Positions 42,457-50,628 of a stretch of 64,000 bases of DNA are shown in pieces. The stretch's first letter is position 1. Each line of letters starts with the position of its first letter. Under the pieces are notes generated by a model that saw only the letters and a list, made by a program, of their open reading frames with translations, did no database searches and was not told where the DNA came from. The DNA lies in the NCBI RefSeq assembly GCF_036226505.1, contig NZ_CP108484.1, forward strand, positions 4,092,001 to 4,156,000, in the 5' to 3' direction. The position numbers and the translations under genes were made by a program. Source of the stretch: Kitasatospora sp. NBC_01246 (GTDB lineage: Bacteria; Actinomycetota; Actinomycetes; Streptomycetales; Streptomycetaceae).

Positions 42457-43394
42457 GCGGCGTCTCCGGCCGGGTTGTTGGCGATGGACCAGTTCAGGGC
42501 GTTGGTGATGGTCGCGTCGGCCTCGCGTGCGGTGAGGCCGGCCTGCTCTGCCGCCCCCTTAAGAGCGTTCTCGACCTCGGTGCGGCCGAGCTTGCCGTTG
42601 GCGACGAAGCGGCCCAGCGCGCGGGCCGCTCGGGTGAGGGTCCAGTTGCGGGTTCCCTCGGGGGCGTTGGCGACATTGGCCGTTTCGTTGTGCAGGGCGG
42701 CGTCCACGTAGGCGGGCCGGGTTCCGGGGGTGCGCTGGCAGGCCCGGAGCACCGGGGCGGCGGGCCTCGGTGCAGGGGTGAGGAGGCGTGCGATCCAGTC
42801 GGGCAGCGGCGCCGGGGCGGTGTCGAGGACGACGTCGTAGCGGCGGTCGGCGACACTGCTGCCTGCGGCGACGACGTAGCCGCCGCTGGCCCGGGTGTCG
42901 ATCAGCCAGCCCAGTCCGGAGCCGTGCTGACCGGCGGTGTTGCGCAGGGCCGACCCGGTGGGGGCGGTGAAGTAGAGGTGGAGACCACCGCTGGGGGTGG
43001 CAACGGTGTAGGTGTCGGAGGGGAACGGTTGCTCGTTGCGCTCGCACAGCGCGGTGAGGACGTCGTATCCGCCCGTGATCCACGGGGCTTCGGCCCACTG
43101 CGCAGGCACTGCGGAGCCGGGCTTGTAGGTGTCGAGGTCGACGACGACCAGCCCGGACGGCCCGGTGGCCAGGCCGATCCCGTAGGGCCCGTGCGACCAG
43201 GTGCGGCGCACGGTGTCGGGGTCGAGGGTTGCGCGCTGCTCCCAGCCCCGGTGGCCGGCGGTGCAACTGCCGGTGCGGGGGCATGCGGTGGCGGCGTGCA
43301 GAGCGGGACGCTTGGTGCGGGGCACCAACGGGAAGACGTGCCAGTCGCGTTCGACGGCGGCGAGGGCGGCGGTGAGCAGGGGGTTGCCGGTCAC
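42453..43394 (-). CDS. AICE1 bifunctional DNA primase/polymerase (Prim-Pol)
   Basis: A 313-residue archaeo-eukaryotic primase-superfamily protein that would initiate element replication. WHVFPLVPRTKRPALH and the catalytic VVVDLDTYKPG (DxD) match the Prim-Pol domain, followed by TPSGGLHLYFTAP, with the His of the sxH motif, and LGWLIDTRASGGYVVAAGS. The C-terminal 90 residues form a helical region. The GTG at 43394 has AAGGGA 7 nt upstream. Coupled to the DUF3631 gene. Confidence 0.9.
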   Translation of the reverse strand: MTGNPLLTAALAAVERDWHVFPLVPRTKRPALHAATACPRTGSCTAGHRGWEQRATLDPDTVRRTWSHGPYGIGLATGPSGLVVVDLDTYKPGSAVPAQWAEAPWITGGYDVLTALCERNEQPFPSDTYTVATPSGGLHLYFTAPTGSALRNTAGQHGSGLGWLIDTRASGGYVVAAGSSVADRRYDVVLDTAPAPLPDWIARLLTPAPRPAAPVLRACQRTPGTRPAYVDAALHNETANVANAPEGTRNWTLTRAARALGRFVANGKLGRTEVENALKGAAEQAGLTAREADATITNALNWSIANNPAGDAA

Positions 43395-43458
43395 GGCGAA
43401 TCCCTTCGGCAGGTCGGGCCCGGGGCCGCATAGGGCGGCCCCGGGACGGCAGAGCGGG

Positions 43459-43806
43459 CTAGAACAGGGAGTCGGCGGGCCCGGTGGCGCCCCGGCCGGT
43501 CTTGGCGGCGGTGCGGCGGGTGGAGTCGTGGCAGGCCGGGCACCACGCGGCCAGTTCCCGCTTGGGCAGGGCGGCGGCGCGGTGCGCGGGCAGCAGCAGG
43601 CCGTCGGGGTCGGCCGGGGCGGCGAGCAGGCGGACGGGGCCGGCATTGTGGCGGGCGTAGCCGCCGTGCCGGACGGGGCAGCGGCCGCCGTCCTTGGCGT
43701 GGGTCTTGCCGCAGGTGCCGCGGCACTGGCAGCGTCCGGCCGCGGCCGAGAGGACGGCCTGCCACAGGCCGGTGGTGTCGCCGAGCGGCGGGATGCGGCC
43801 GCTCAC
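43459..43806 (-). CDS. AICE1 HNH-like zinc protein
   Basis: A 115-residue protein with a Cys-rich first half (CQCRGTCGKTHAKDGGRC) and a later LLLPAHRAAALPKRELAAWC segment ending CPACHDST, compatible with a degenerate HNH/zinc-finger nuclease fold of the kind found in phages and ICEs. It overlaps the upstream 61-residue gene as GTGA. The nuclease assignment is tentative. Confidence 0.6.
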   Translation of the reverse strand: MSGRIPPLGDTTGLWQAVLSAAAGRCQCRGTCGKTHAKDGGRCPVRHGGYARHNAGPVRLLAAPADPDGLLLPAHRAAALPKRELAAWCPACHDSTRRTAAKTGRGATGPADSLF

Positions 43807-43988
43807 AGGCCCTCCCGGGCGGGTCGGCTGTGCGCGGGGCACAGGTCCCTGCGGCCGCGCCGGGTCCAGCCCCGTGCGGCCAGCCAGGCGCGCAGGGCGT
43901 CGAACGTCGGCGCGGGGAGGGGGCTGCCCCACTCGGTGTCGCAATCCGGGGCGTCGCAGTTCAGCACCCGGTAGGTGAACCCGCTCAT
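43803..43988 (-). CDS. AICE1 61-residue zinc-ribbon-like protein
   Basis: Starts MSGFTYRVLNCDAPDCDTEW and ends with a LCPAHSRPAREGL segment. The arrangement C-x4-C, then a helix (FDALRAWLAARGW) and a later C-x2-H suggests a small metal-binding fold common in ICE operons. ATGA overlap with the methyltransferase stop on one side and GTGA with the next gene on the other. Confidence 0.65.
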   Translation of the reverse strand: MSGFTYRVLNCDAPDCDTEWGSPLPAPTFDALRAWLAARGWTRRGRRDLCPAHSRPAREGL

Positions 43989-44710
43989 GCCGCCACCGCC
44001 CGGGCCGCGGCCTGGTGGCCGATGAGTTCGGTGTAGGCCGGGGGGATGGCTTCGCGCAGGCCGTCGCGGGTGGCCCAGGGCATGCCCATCACCGTCTCGG
44101 AGCGGGCGAGGGGGACGTTGGAGAAGTTGCCGACGACGTGCATGAACTCGCCGTCGGCGACGGGGCGGCCCATCTTCGCGAGCGGCGCCGCGTGCACGGG
44201 GTGCTGGGGCGGGGTGATGGTGAGGCCGCCGCCGGTCTCGAAGAGGCGGTGGCGGTAGGTGCGCAGGCGGAACGCGGCCCCGCACAGCATCACCGGGTCC
44301 TGCAGTTCGGGTGCGGCTTCTTCGACGTTCTCGATCACCCACGGCTGCCCGGTGGACTGCATGGCGGTGCGGGTGGGGGCGATCAGGTCCGGGTGCTCGC
44401 GGCCCCGGATCTTCTGGCAGCGGGTGTAGCGCTGGCAGGGCGGGGATGCGTGCAGGAGGGCGAAGAGGTGCCCGTACTCGGTGATGAAGGAGACGGCGTC
44501 GGCCTGGACGAACGCGAGTGGGTTCCTGGGCTGCGGGGCGTTGTCGAGACTGAGGACGCGGTATCCGGCAAGGTGGTAGCCCATGCCGGCGCCGCCCTGG
44601 CACCCGTAGGTATCCAGGACGGTGAGGCCGTTCCAGCGGCGGGCGGGCAGCCAGGCGGCGGGCGGGCGGGCCGCCCGGAACAGGTCGGCCAGGGCGGCGG
44701 GGGTGCTCAC
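43985..44710 (-). CDS. AICE1 C5-cytosine-methyltransferase-like protein
   Basis: A 241-residue SAM-dependent methyltransferase. Motif I is LTVLDTYGCQGGAGMGYHLA, motif IV with catalytic Cys is HASPPCQRYT, motif VI is VIENVEEA, a TYRHRLFE segment fits motif VIII, and REAIPPAYTELIG fits motif X. The target-recognition region is short, giving a protein smaller than canonical C5 enzymes but like those in actinophages and ICEs. AICE2 carries a clear relative at 60138-60803. It may protect element DNA or provide the missing methylase for the NaeI-like enzyme; neither is shown. GTGA overlap with the upstream gene. Confidence 0.85.
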   Translation of the reverse strand: MSTPAALADLFRAARPPAAWLPARRWNGLTVLDTYGCQGGAGMGYHLAGYRVLSLDNAPQPRNPLAFVQADAVSFITEYGHLFALLHASPPCQRYTRCQKIRGREHPDLIAPTRTAMQSTGQPWVIENVEEAAPELQDPVMLCGAAFRLRTYRHRLFETGGGLTITPPQHPVHAAPLAKMGRPVADGEFMHVVGNFSNVPLARSETVMGMPWATRDGLREAIPPAYTELIGHQAAARAVAA

Positions 44711-45303
44711 CGGGCACCGCCGAGCAGGTCGTCCACCAGCGGCGACAGGTGGGCGTTGGCGTGGGCGGCAAGTGCGGCGATGACGTGCTTGGCCTCGTGG
44801 GTGAGGGTGCGTCCGGGCCTGGCGGCGGTGGGCCGCAGCAGGATGCCGTCCGGGATCGGGACGAGCAGGGTGGCTGCGACCAGGACCGCCGGGCGGTCGG
44901 TGCGCTCGGGGCTGATCAGCACGGGCCACGGCTCGTCGTGGCGGCCCCACGGGTCGCGCTCCCAGTCCCGGGCACGCAGGCGGTCGCCGGGGCGGCGGGC
45001 GAGGTCGCTGTGCCGCAGGCCGACCTTGGCGCAGAACCCGGCGTTGCCGTGATGGTCGCGGTAGACGTCGAGGGGGTAGACGTCGGGGCGCACGGCGACG
45101 TACCCGGGGGCCATCACCGGGACGGTGGCCGTGCGCCACGCGGCGATCGCGAACTCCACCGGGTGGAGCGGCTGCCCGCCCTCGTGGAAGTCGTCGGCGT
45201 GCTGGGCGAGGTAGGCGCCGTAGCGGGAGCGGCCGTCGCTGGCCTGCTCCCGGTCGCGGATGTCGTCCACGATCGCGAGCGTGGAGCGGTCGAACTCGGG
45301 CAT
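44707..45303 (-). CDS. AICE1 hypothetical protein (198 aa)
   Basis: A soluble protein starting MPEFDRSTLAIVDDIRDREQ, with a Trp/Tyr-rich middle (WERDPWGRHDEPWPVL) and a C-terminal THEAKHVIAALAAHANAH helix. No family recognised. Start ATG at 45303 with GGGA upstream. It precedes and is coupled to the methyltransferase gene. Confidence 0.7.
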   Translation of the reverse strand: MPEFDRSTLAIVDDIRDREQASDGRSRYGAYLAQHADDFHEGGQPLHPVEFAIAAWRTATVPVMAPGYVAVRPDVYPLDVYRDHHGNAGFCAKVGLRHSDLARRPGDRLRARDWERDPWGRHDEPWPVLISPERTDRPAVLVAATLLVPIPDGILLRPTAARPGRTLTHEAKHVIAALAAHANAHLSPLVDDLLGGAR

Positions 45304-45485
45304 GCTGGTCCCATCTCTGAGAAGGGGATGCACAGCCCCGCACCGGCCGTTTCTCTGCCAAGATTCGGCGGCTGGTGTGGGGCTTTGTGCTGGGCGGGAG
45401 CGGGTCTGTCCGGTCCCCCGCACCGTCCGGGTCCCGGCCGCTGGCTGCGGCGGGTTCGGGCGGAACGGCCGGTCGGGCAGGTCGG

Positions 45486-45659
45486 TCAGTGGTGCGGGCC
45501 GTCGCAGTACGAGTCCTCGCAGGAGCAGCCGTCGCACTCGGTGCAGATGTCGTCGGAACAGTCCTGGCACAGCTCGTGGCCGGGGCAGTCCTCCTCGGCG
45601 CATTCGTCGCAGAAGTGACCAGGGCAGCCCCAGTCGTCGCATTCGTCGCAGTAAGACAC
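45486..45659 (-). CDS. AICE1 57-residue acidic cysteine-rich protein
   Basis: GTG at 45659 with GGAG 6 nt upstream; the frame closes at 45486. Thirteen cysteines in 57 residues (at 4, 7, 12, 17, 20, 25, 31, 34, 39, 42, 45, 47, 52), mostly in CDEC, CPGH and CxxC units, with many Asp/Glu and four His. Repeats such as CDEC...CPGHFCDEC and CPGHELCQDC suggest a metal-binding mini-protein built of zinc-knuckle or metallothionein-like units. Function unknown. It lies directly downstream of a small membrane protein gene in the transfer operon. Confidence 0.75.
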   Translation of the reverse strand: MSYCDECDDWGCPGHFCDECAEEDCPGHELCQDCSDDICTECDGCSCEDSYCDGPHH

Positions 45660-45674
45660 GGTGATCTCCAGGGG

Positions 45675-46112
45675 TCAGCGGTTGCGGTTGGTGACGTTGA
45701 CGTGCACGTTCACGGCGCCCTGCCCGGTCCGGCCGCCTCCGCCGCTGCTGTTCTTGAGCAGGTAGACGACGCCGAGGGCGGCGACGAGCAGGCCGAGACC
45801 GGTCGTGGCGGCGGCGAGGGTCTGGAGCAGGAAGCCGACGCCGAGCCCGGCGCCGCCGATGCCGATGCCGCCGGCGAGCAGGCGGGCGGGCCACGGGTCG
45901 CGCGCAGGGGCGGCGGGCAGGTACTGCGGCAGCGGGGCGGGGGCGTGGACGGTGGGCAGGACCGGGTGCTGGGCGGGGACGGGCAGCGGGGCGCCGGGGT
46001 GGTAGAGCACGGGCGGGGCGGTGAGCGGGGCGGGGTGGGCGTAGTAGGGGGTGCCGTCCGGGGTGTAGAGCACCGGGGCGGCGTAGGGCTGCGGGGTGGT
46101 GGTGTGGTCCAC
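45675..46112 (-). CDS. AICE1 membrane protein with Pro-rich N-terminus
   Basis: 145 residues. The first 75 are Pro/Ala/Tyr/His-rich and probably disordered. Two hydrophobic segments follow (GGIGIGGAGLGVGFLLQTL and GLLVAALGVVYLLK), then a Gly/Asn tail (GAVNVHVNVTNRNR). It resembles Spd-type spread proteins of streptomycete plasmids only in general layout. The GTG at 46112 has GGAG 7 nt upstream. Confidence 0.7.
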   Translation of the reverse strand: MDHTTTPQPYAAPVLYTPDGTPYYAHPAPLTAPPVLYHPGAPLPVPAQHPVLPTVHAPAPLPQYLPAAPARDPWPARLLAGGIGIGGAGLGVGFLLQTLAAATTGLGLLVAALGVVYLLKNSSGGGGRTGQGAVNVHVNVTNRNR

Positions 46113-46145
46113 GGTGCTTCTCCTGTCGGCGGTGCTGGCGGGTGG

Positions 46146-46337
46146 TCAGTGGATGGTGGAGACGTAGTTGGCGAGGGCGGTGAGGCCGTCGTTGACGGGG
46201 TCGGCGAGGCCGGTGCCGGCGACGGTGAAGCCGGACATCCACACCAGGACGGCGCTGCCGGCGCTGACGCGCTGGGCGCGGACGAGCAGGACGGTGATGA
46301 CGCCGAACAGCAGGGCGGCGGAGACGGAGACGATCAC
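46146..46337 (-). CDS. AICE1 small membrane protein (63 aa)
   Basis: Two hydrophobic segments (VSVSAALLFGVITVLLVRAQ and SAGSAVLVWMSGFTVAG) and a polar C-terminus. GTG at 46337 with AAGGA about 9 nt upstream. Typical of the small spd-like genes beside traB. No specific family. Confidence 0.6.
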   Translation of the reverse strand: MIVSVSAALLFGVITVLLVRAQRVSAGSAVLVWMSGFTVAGTGLADPVNDGLTALANYVSTIH

Positions 46338-46407
46338 GGCGAGGGGTCCTTCCGGGTGCCCCGGGGAGTGGTTCCGGGGGCGTGGTCGATCGGGAGTGGA
46401 GGGGGTG

Positions 46408-46517
46408 TCAGGAGCGTCAGGGAGGGGTGTCAGACGCGTCTGACACCCCTCGCGCGCACGCGTTACCTGGGGAAATGGGCCTGTCGGCGTCAGGTGTGTC
46501 TGACGCGTCAGACGCGT
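46408..46517. repeat. palindrome and GTCAG cluster at the 3' end of traB
   Basis: A perfect 30-bp palindrome (46422-46451, core CAGACGCGTCTG) and a second perfect 16-bp palindrome GTCTGACGCGTCAGAC (46498-46513). GTCAG or CTGAC recurs about seven times in 110 bp. It lies between the small membrane gene and the traB stop. It could be a terminator, but the repeated core makes a protein-binding transfer locus (clt-like) plausible. Confidence 0.7.
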
Positions 46518-46536
46518 CGGGGCCGGGCCGGGGTGG

Positions 46537-48576
46537 TCAGGCGGCAGCGTGGTGGAGCGGGACGATCCGGTAGCGGCCGGCGTCGCCGGTCTCGGCGAGG
46601 CGGCCGTTGGCGACCATGTCGGAGACCTGTCCGGACACCCAGCTGCGGGTGCGGTGGAAGCGGTCGCAGTGCTCCATGAAGTCGGCCGGGCCAACCTCGG
46701 TGAGGCCGGCGGCCTCGAACTCGGCGAGGATCTCGGCCATGATGCGCTGGGCCTCGGACTTGCCGACCTTGGCGCGCGGCGGGATCTCCGGCGGGGCGAT
46801 CTGCACCACCCCCTCCACCGCCGGGAGTTCGGCCTCCGGGTCGATCCACCCGTCGGCGCCGTCGGCGGTGAGGTCGTAGTCGTAGTCCACGGCGCCGGTC
46901 TCCTGCTCGTAGATGCTGTCGTCCTCGCCGTCCACGGCGGGCAGGGCGGGGAGCGGGTGGCGGGTGCGCTGGGTGAAGGCGGGGCCGACCGCGTTGGCGG
47001 CGGCCTTGGCGGTGACCGGGTCGCAGGCGGCACGGATGCCGGCGAACTCGGCGACGGCCCGCGTCATGTCGTCGACCGGGGTGAGGTAGGCGCGGCCCGG
47101 GGTGGCCCACACGCCCTCGGGGATGCCGTTGGCGACCAGGTAGGAGTAGCCGGGCCTCTTGTCCCGCCATGCCTGCGGCGCCGCCCCGGCGTCGAGCGCT
47201 TCGTCCGGCAGGGCGAACATGGCGTCGCGGTCGTCGCGCAGGCCGAACACCCACGACGAGCCGAGGGAGGCGCGGGTGTCGGTGCTGATCTGGGAGCCGG
47301 AGGCGCGCTGGAGCGAGACGACCAGGGTGATGCCGGCGGAGCGTGCTTCCTGGGCGATGCCGGTGAAGACGTCGTCGTCGGTCTCGCGGATGGTCTTGGC
47401 GGCCTCCTCGAACCATGCGAGCAGGTACGGCATGCCCGGGGACCCGTCGGCCTGCGTCTCGGCGCAGGCCGGTTCCCACTGCTTGTAGCCGTACCGGGCG
47501 AGCCAGGACGTACGGGCGGGGATGACGGCGCGCAGGGCGGTGATCATGGCCTTGGTGTCGTCCACGGTCAGCGCGGCCCAGTCGATCGCGGGCAGCAGCG
47601 GGCCGAGGGTCTGCTCCGCCTTGGCCGGGTCGGACGCCCACACGATCACGTCCCGGCGGGTGACGGCCTCGGTGAGGGCGGTCAGTCCGCCCTCGGACTT
47701 GCCCGATCCGGTCATCCCCATGATCAGCAGGTGCATGGCGTTGCGCCCGGCCTGCGGGTCGCCGGGGAAGAACATGGCCATCCAGCCGCCGTCCTCGTAG
47801 ATGCCGAGGTGGACGGGGTCGGCGATCGACCCGCCGGGGTGTGAGGGCCCGGGGTAGGGGACACCGGCCTTGAGCAGGTCGTTCGGCACGACGGTGAGCG
47901 TCGCCCGGGAGGAGTCGTCCGCGTCCGGGGTGAGGCGCACGGCGTTCTTCGCGACCTTCAGCGCCCCGGCGAGGCGGGGCAGGGCCTTGGACACGTCGTC
48001 GGGCGTCAGCTCCCCGCCGGGCAGCTGGAGCCCGAAGACCGCCTTGTTGGGCTGGACCTCAGCCGAGGTGACCATGGTCTTGGCCAGTCCGACCTTTTCC
48101 AGCAGGCCGCCGTCGGTGCTGGCCGGGGTGCCGTCGGCGTTGACCCGCAGCAGCTGCCGCACGTTCCAGCTGCCGGCGAGGGCGGCGCCCCCTATGAAAT
48201 ACAGGCCCGGCAGGGGACCGGCGAGCGGCCCGGCGAGGGAAGCCGCGGTGAACCACGACGTGCCGGCCGCGACCGTGATCGCGGAGTGGAGACGGCGCTG
48301 CGGGCTGGTGTTCTTCCCCGCCCACCAGGTCGCCGAGGTGAGGCCAAGAGAGGCGAGGGTGAGGCCGACGGCGCCGGCCGCCGACGACCCCCACGCCATG
48401 GTGGCGGGGACGGAGAGGATGCCGGTGCCGGCGGTGACGAGCCACGGCGGCAGGTAGGGCTTGACCCGGTGAAGCAGGTACTCGCCGACGCCGCCGGAGT
48501 GCTGGTTGGGGTCGAGCTGGAGATAGCCGATCTGGCCGCCGTCGAGCTGGACGGCGGGCTGCTGCTGGCGTGGCAC
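46537..48576 (-). CDS. traB: AICE1 TraB/TraSA-type FtsK-SpoIIIE DNA translocase
   Basis: A 679-residue conjugative DNA pump that moves double-stranded DNA between hyphae in this element class. N-terminal membrane segments lie at about 35-110. The Walker A motif is LLIMGMTGSGKSEGGLTALT (near residue 287), Walker B is MPYLLAWFEEAAKTI, and a late LVVSLQRASGSQIST motif is typical. The C-terminal 60 residues (MAEILAEFEAAGLTEVGPAD on) form a winged-helix expected to bind clt DNA repeats. The GTG at 48576 has GGGAGG 5 nt upstream. It is the central transfer gene of AICE1. Confidence 0.93.
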   Translation of the reverse strand: MPRQQQPAVQLDGGQIGYLQLDPNQHSGGVGEYLLHRVKPYLPPWLVTAGTGILSVPATMAWGSSAAGAVGLTLASLGLTSATWWAGKNTSPQRRLHSAITVAAGTSWFTAASLAGPLAGPLPGLYFIGGAALAGSWNVRQLLRVNADGTPASTDGGLLEKVGLAKTMVTSAEVQPNKAVFGLQLPGGELTPDDVSKALPRLAGALKVAKNAVRLTPDADDSSRATLTVVPNDLLKAGVPYPGPSHPGGSIADPVHLGIYEDGGWMAMFFPGDPQAGRNAMHLLIMGMTGSGKSEGGLTALTEAVTRRDVIVWASDPAKAEQTLGPLLPAIDWAALTVDDTKAMITALRAVIPARTSWLARYGYKQWEPACAETQADGSPGMPYLLAWFEEAAKTIRETDDDVFTGIAQEARSAGITLVVSLQRASGSQISTDTRASLGSSWVFGLRDDRDAMFALPDEALDAGAAPQAWRDKRPGYSYLVANGIPEGVWATPGRAYLTPVDDMTRAVAEFAGIRAACDPVTAKAAANAVGPAFTQRTRHPLPALPAVDGEDDSIYEQETGAVDYDYDLTADGADGWIDPEAELPAVEGVVQIAPPEIPPRAKVGKSEAQRIMAEILAEFEAAGLTEVGPADFMEHCDRFHRTRSWVSGQVSDMVANGRLAETGDAGRYRIVPLHHAAA

Positions 48577-48658
48577 GGTGCCTCCCTGAAGGCCGAGGTG
48601 TGGGGGGGAGGGCCCGGTGCTGGGGCGGGAGCGCGCACAGCTCACCCGGCCGGGAGGC

Positions 48659-48684
48659 GGGCGAGGGGAACGCGCCCCTCGCCC
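48659..48684. other. intergenic hairpin upstream of traB
   Basis: GGGCGAGGGG pairs with CCCCTCGCCC (48659-48668 and 48675-48684) in the 130-bp gap before traB. It could attenuate or process the transfer message. Confidence 0.45.
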
Positions 48685-48706
48685 CGGACAGCCGGGCTGG
48701 GAGGGG

Positions 48707-49357
48707 TCAGCCGCCGAAGTCGAACTTGCGGCGCGGGGCCTGGCGGGGGCGGGCGACGCGCGAGATCTCCGGGTCGAACTCGCGCTGGAAGCTCGCGTAG
48801 GTGCGGGCGATCTCGGCGGCGCAGTCCTTCGCGTCGTCGGCGGCCTTCTTGAAGTGCTTCGAGACCCGGCGGGCACGCGCCTGCGCGCCGAACGGCCGAC
48901 CGTCCGCGTCCGGGACCTCCTTGAGCACCGCGTTCAGGATCTCGTGCGCCATCGACAGCTCGAAGCAGATCTGCATCAGCGCCGAGCGCCCGCGCTCGCA
49001 GAACGCGCGCACGTCCGCGTTGGTGAAGAACTCCGGGTCACCGAGCGGCGAGTAGCCGCCCCGCCCGGCGCCCGTGCCACCGCCGGGGCCCTGCTGCTGT
49101 CCGCCGCGCGGCCCGGCGCCGATGCCGCCGCCCGCACCGGGGCCCGGGCCCGGGCTGCCGGGAGCGCCCTGCCCGCCCCACCCGCCGCTGCTGCGGGTGC
49201 GGTTGTAGGTGAAGTGGTAGGAGTTGCCCCCCGGGCCGGCGCCGGCCGGGCCGGGGTTCCCGGCCGGCTGACGGGAGCCGGACGGGCCGCTCGCCGGACC
49301 GGCGGGGCCGGAGCGACGCGGCGGCGGGAACGGACTGTCGAAGCTGGGAGTGCTCAT
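48707..49357 (-). CDS. AICE1 plasmid-transfer-type protein
   Basis: 216 residues. The N-terminal 110 are Gly/Pro/Ser/Gln-rich. The C-terminal half is folded and helical (FFTNADVRAFCERGRSALMQ, then MAHEILNAVLKEVPDADGRP, then KHFKKAADDAKDCAAEIART). This matches proteins I remember annotated as plasmid transfer protein directly upstream of traB in streptomycete ICEs. A role as TraB accessory is inference. ATG start at 49357 with AAGGAG about 7 nt upstream. Confidence 0.72.
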   Translation of the reverse strand: MSTPSFDSPFPPPRRSGPAGPASGPSGSRQPAGNPGPAGAGPGGNSYHFTYNRTRSSGGWGGQGAPGSPGPGPGAGGGIGAGPRGGQQQGPGGGTGAGRGGYSPLGDPEFFTNADVRAFCERGRSALMQICFELSMAHEILNAVLKEVPDADGRPFGAQARARRVSKHFKKAADDAKDCAAEIARTYASFQREFDPEISRVARPRQAPRRKFDFGG

Positions 49358-49379
49358 CTGTGCTTCTCCTTAGGGGAGT

Positions 49380-49937
49380 TCAGTCCGAGAGGGCGGTGCC
49401 GGCGGGCGTGATCGGGATGGCGGCGAGGGCCTTTCGGCGCCGCGACCAGAACGCCTGGACGGTCGCGGTGCCGACGAGCCACGCGGCGGCGAGCGGGCCG
49501 TTCCACGGTCCGAACCACACCGCCAGCGCCAACCAGGCGAGGCCGGCCGACCAGGCGGTGCCGGAGCTGGTGCGGGCACGGTTCTTCCGGCGGACCGCCG
49601 CGCTCGGGTGGCGGCGCGCCATGAACAGCCGTCCGGCGGGCAGCAGCACGGCCGGGACGGCGAAGGCGAACGCGACGGCCGGGACGGCGGACAGTGCACC
49701 GGCCGCCCCGAACACGCCGACCCCGGCCCAGAGGGGCGCCCACGCGACGCGGCGGCGCCACAGCGCCCGGCCGGTCGCGCCGGCCACCCGGCCGGCCAGG
49801 GAAGGACGGTGGGGGACGACCAGGACGACCGGGGCGGCACCCCGGCCGAGGTCGACCACATGCGCGGTGGGCCGGTGGCCGCGACGCTGTCCGCGCTGCT
49901 GCGGGATCACGATCTTCGTGGTGCGGGGGCGAGCCAT
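49380..49937 (-). CDS. AICE1 membrane protein (185 aa)
   Basis: A basic N-terminal tail (RTTKIVIPQQRGQRRGHRP) and four hydrophobic segments between about 68 and 165, with an Arg-rich loop (MARRHPSAAVRRKNRART). Probably a Spd-like intramycelial spreading or transfer-complex membrane component, by position only. Confidence 0.65.
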   Translation of the reverse strand: MARPRTTKIVIPQQRGQRRGHRPTAHVVDLGRGAAPVVLVVPHRPSLAGRVAGATGRALWRRRVAWAPLWAGVGVFGAAGALSAVPAVAFAFAVPAVLLPAGRLFMARRHPSAAVRRKNRARTSSGTAWSAGLAWLALAVWFGPWNGPLAAAWLVGTATVQAFWSRRRKALAAIPITPAGTALSD

Positions 49938-49955
49938 GACGGACCTCCGGGTCGG

Positions 49956-50399
49956 TCAGATGGAAGCGATGAGGGCGGCGGCCGTCTCCCAACCGTGGTG
50001 CCACGCCTGGTCCAGCGCGTAGGCGCCGTTCATGCCGTGGTCGGCGAGCCGCACGAACCGCCCCTTGCCGGTGGCGTCCGCGAGGCGCCGCAGGGGCTCG
50101 CGCCGGTCGGCGACGTAGTGCGTGGTCGCGGAGAGGGCGAGGCCGGCGGCGACCGGACCGGGCCGCAGGCGGATGCCGAGCAGCTGGGCGCCGCCGAGCA
50201 GCACGCCGGCCTGGACGGCGGTGTAGGCGGCGACGTGGGACGCGCAGGCCCGGCGGCCGGCCTCCCCGCGCTGGCCCTTGGTGGTGGCCTGGTGGTCGCT
50301 CTGGACCCAGTGGTCCGCCACGTCCGCCGCCGACCGCAGCAGGGCGTAGGCGGCGGCGAAGCGGGCCGCACGGATGCTGGTCATGCTGGCTCCGTTCAT
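49956..50399 (-). CDS. AICE1 DUF3307-like membrane protein
   Basis: 147 residues. The segment AADVADHWVQSDHQATTKG, then ACASHVAAYTAVQAGVLLGG, resembles DUF3307 proteins (an H-x-x-x-D site near the start and a second His in a membrane helix), followed by ATTHYVADRREP. Metal binding is possible. The ATG at 50399 sits just after the preceding stop; a second ATG five codons later is an alternative. Confidence 0.6.
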   Translation of the reverse strand: MNGASMTSIRAARFAAAYALLRSAADVADHWVQSDHQATTKGQRGEAGRRACASHVAAYTAVQAGVLLGGAQLLGIRLRPGPVAAGLALSATTHYVADRREPLRRLADATGKGRFVRLADHGMNGAYALDQAWHHGWETAAALIASI

Positions 50400-50401
50400 G
50401 G

Positions 50402-50611
50402 TCAGCGGTTCTGCTGGAGGAGGGAGCCGATCAGCTCGGGGTGGTTGGTGGCGCCGATCGAGCGGCCGGCGGTGGTGAACAGGTGCCACCAGTGGGCGGT
50501 GCCGTCGTCGTTGCTGGTGTGGGCGCAGGTGAAGCCGTGGAGGGGGAAGACGTCCACGACGCGGGTCTGGGCGAGCTCCGGCGGCGGGGCCGGGATGTGG
50601 TTGGCGCTCAT
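50402..50611 (-). CDS. AICE1 small hypothetical protein (69 aa)
   Basis: Starts MSANHIPAPPPELAQTRVVD and has a His/Trp-rich middle (HTSNDDGTAHWWHLF). No family recognised. AAGGAG lies 6 nt before the ATG, a strong ribosome site, and the gene is packed into the operon. Confidence 0.6.
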   Translation of the reverse strand: MSANHIPAPPPELAQTRVVDVFPLHGFTCAHTSNDDGTAHWWHLFTTAGRSIGATNHPELIGSLLQQNR

Positions 50612-50628
50612 AGCGGTCTCCTTGGGGT

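Noticed and set aside
46422..46451. simple rho-independent terminator as the only explanation of the palindrome
   Set aside because: Possible, but the second palindrome and repeated GTCAG core are not explained by termination; kept as a candidate transfer site.
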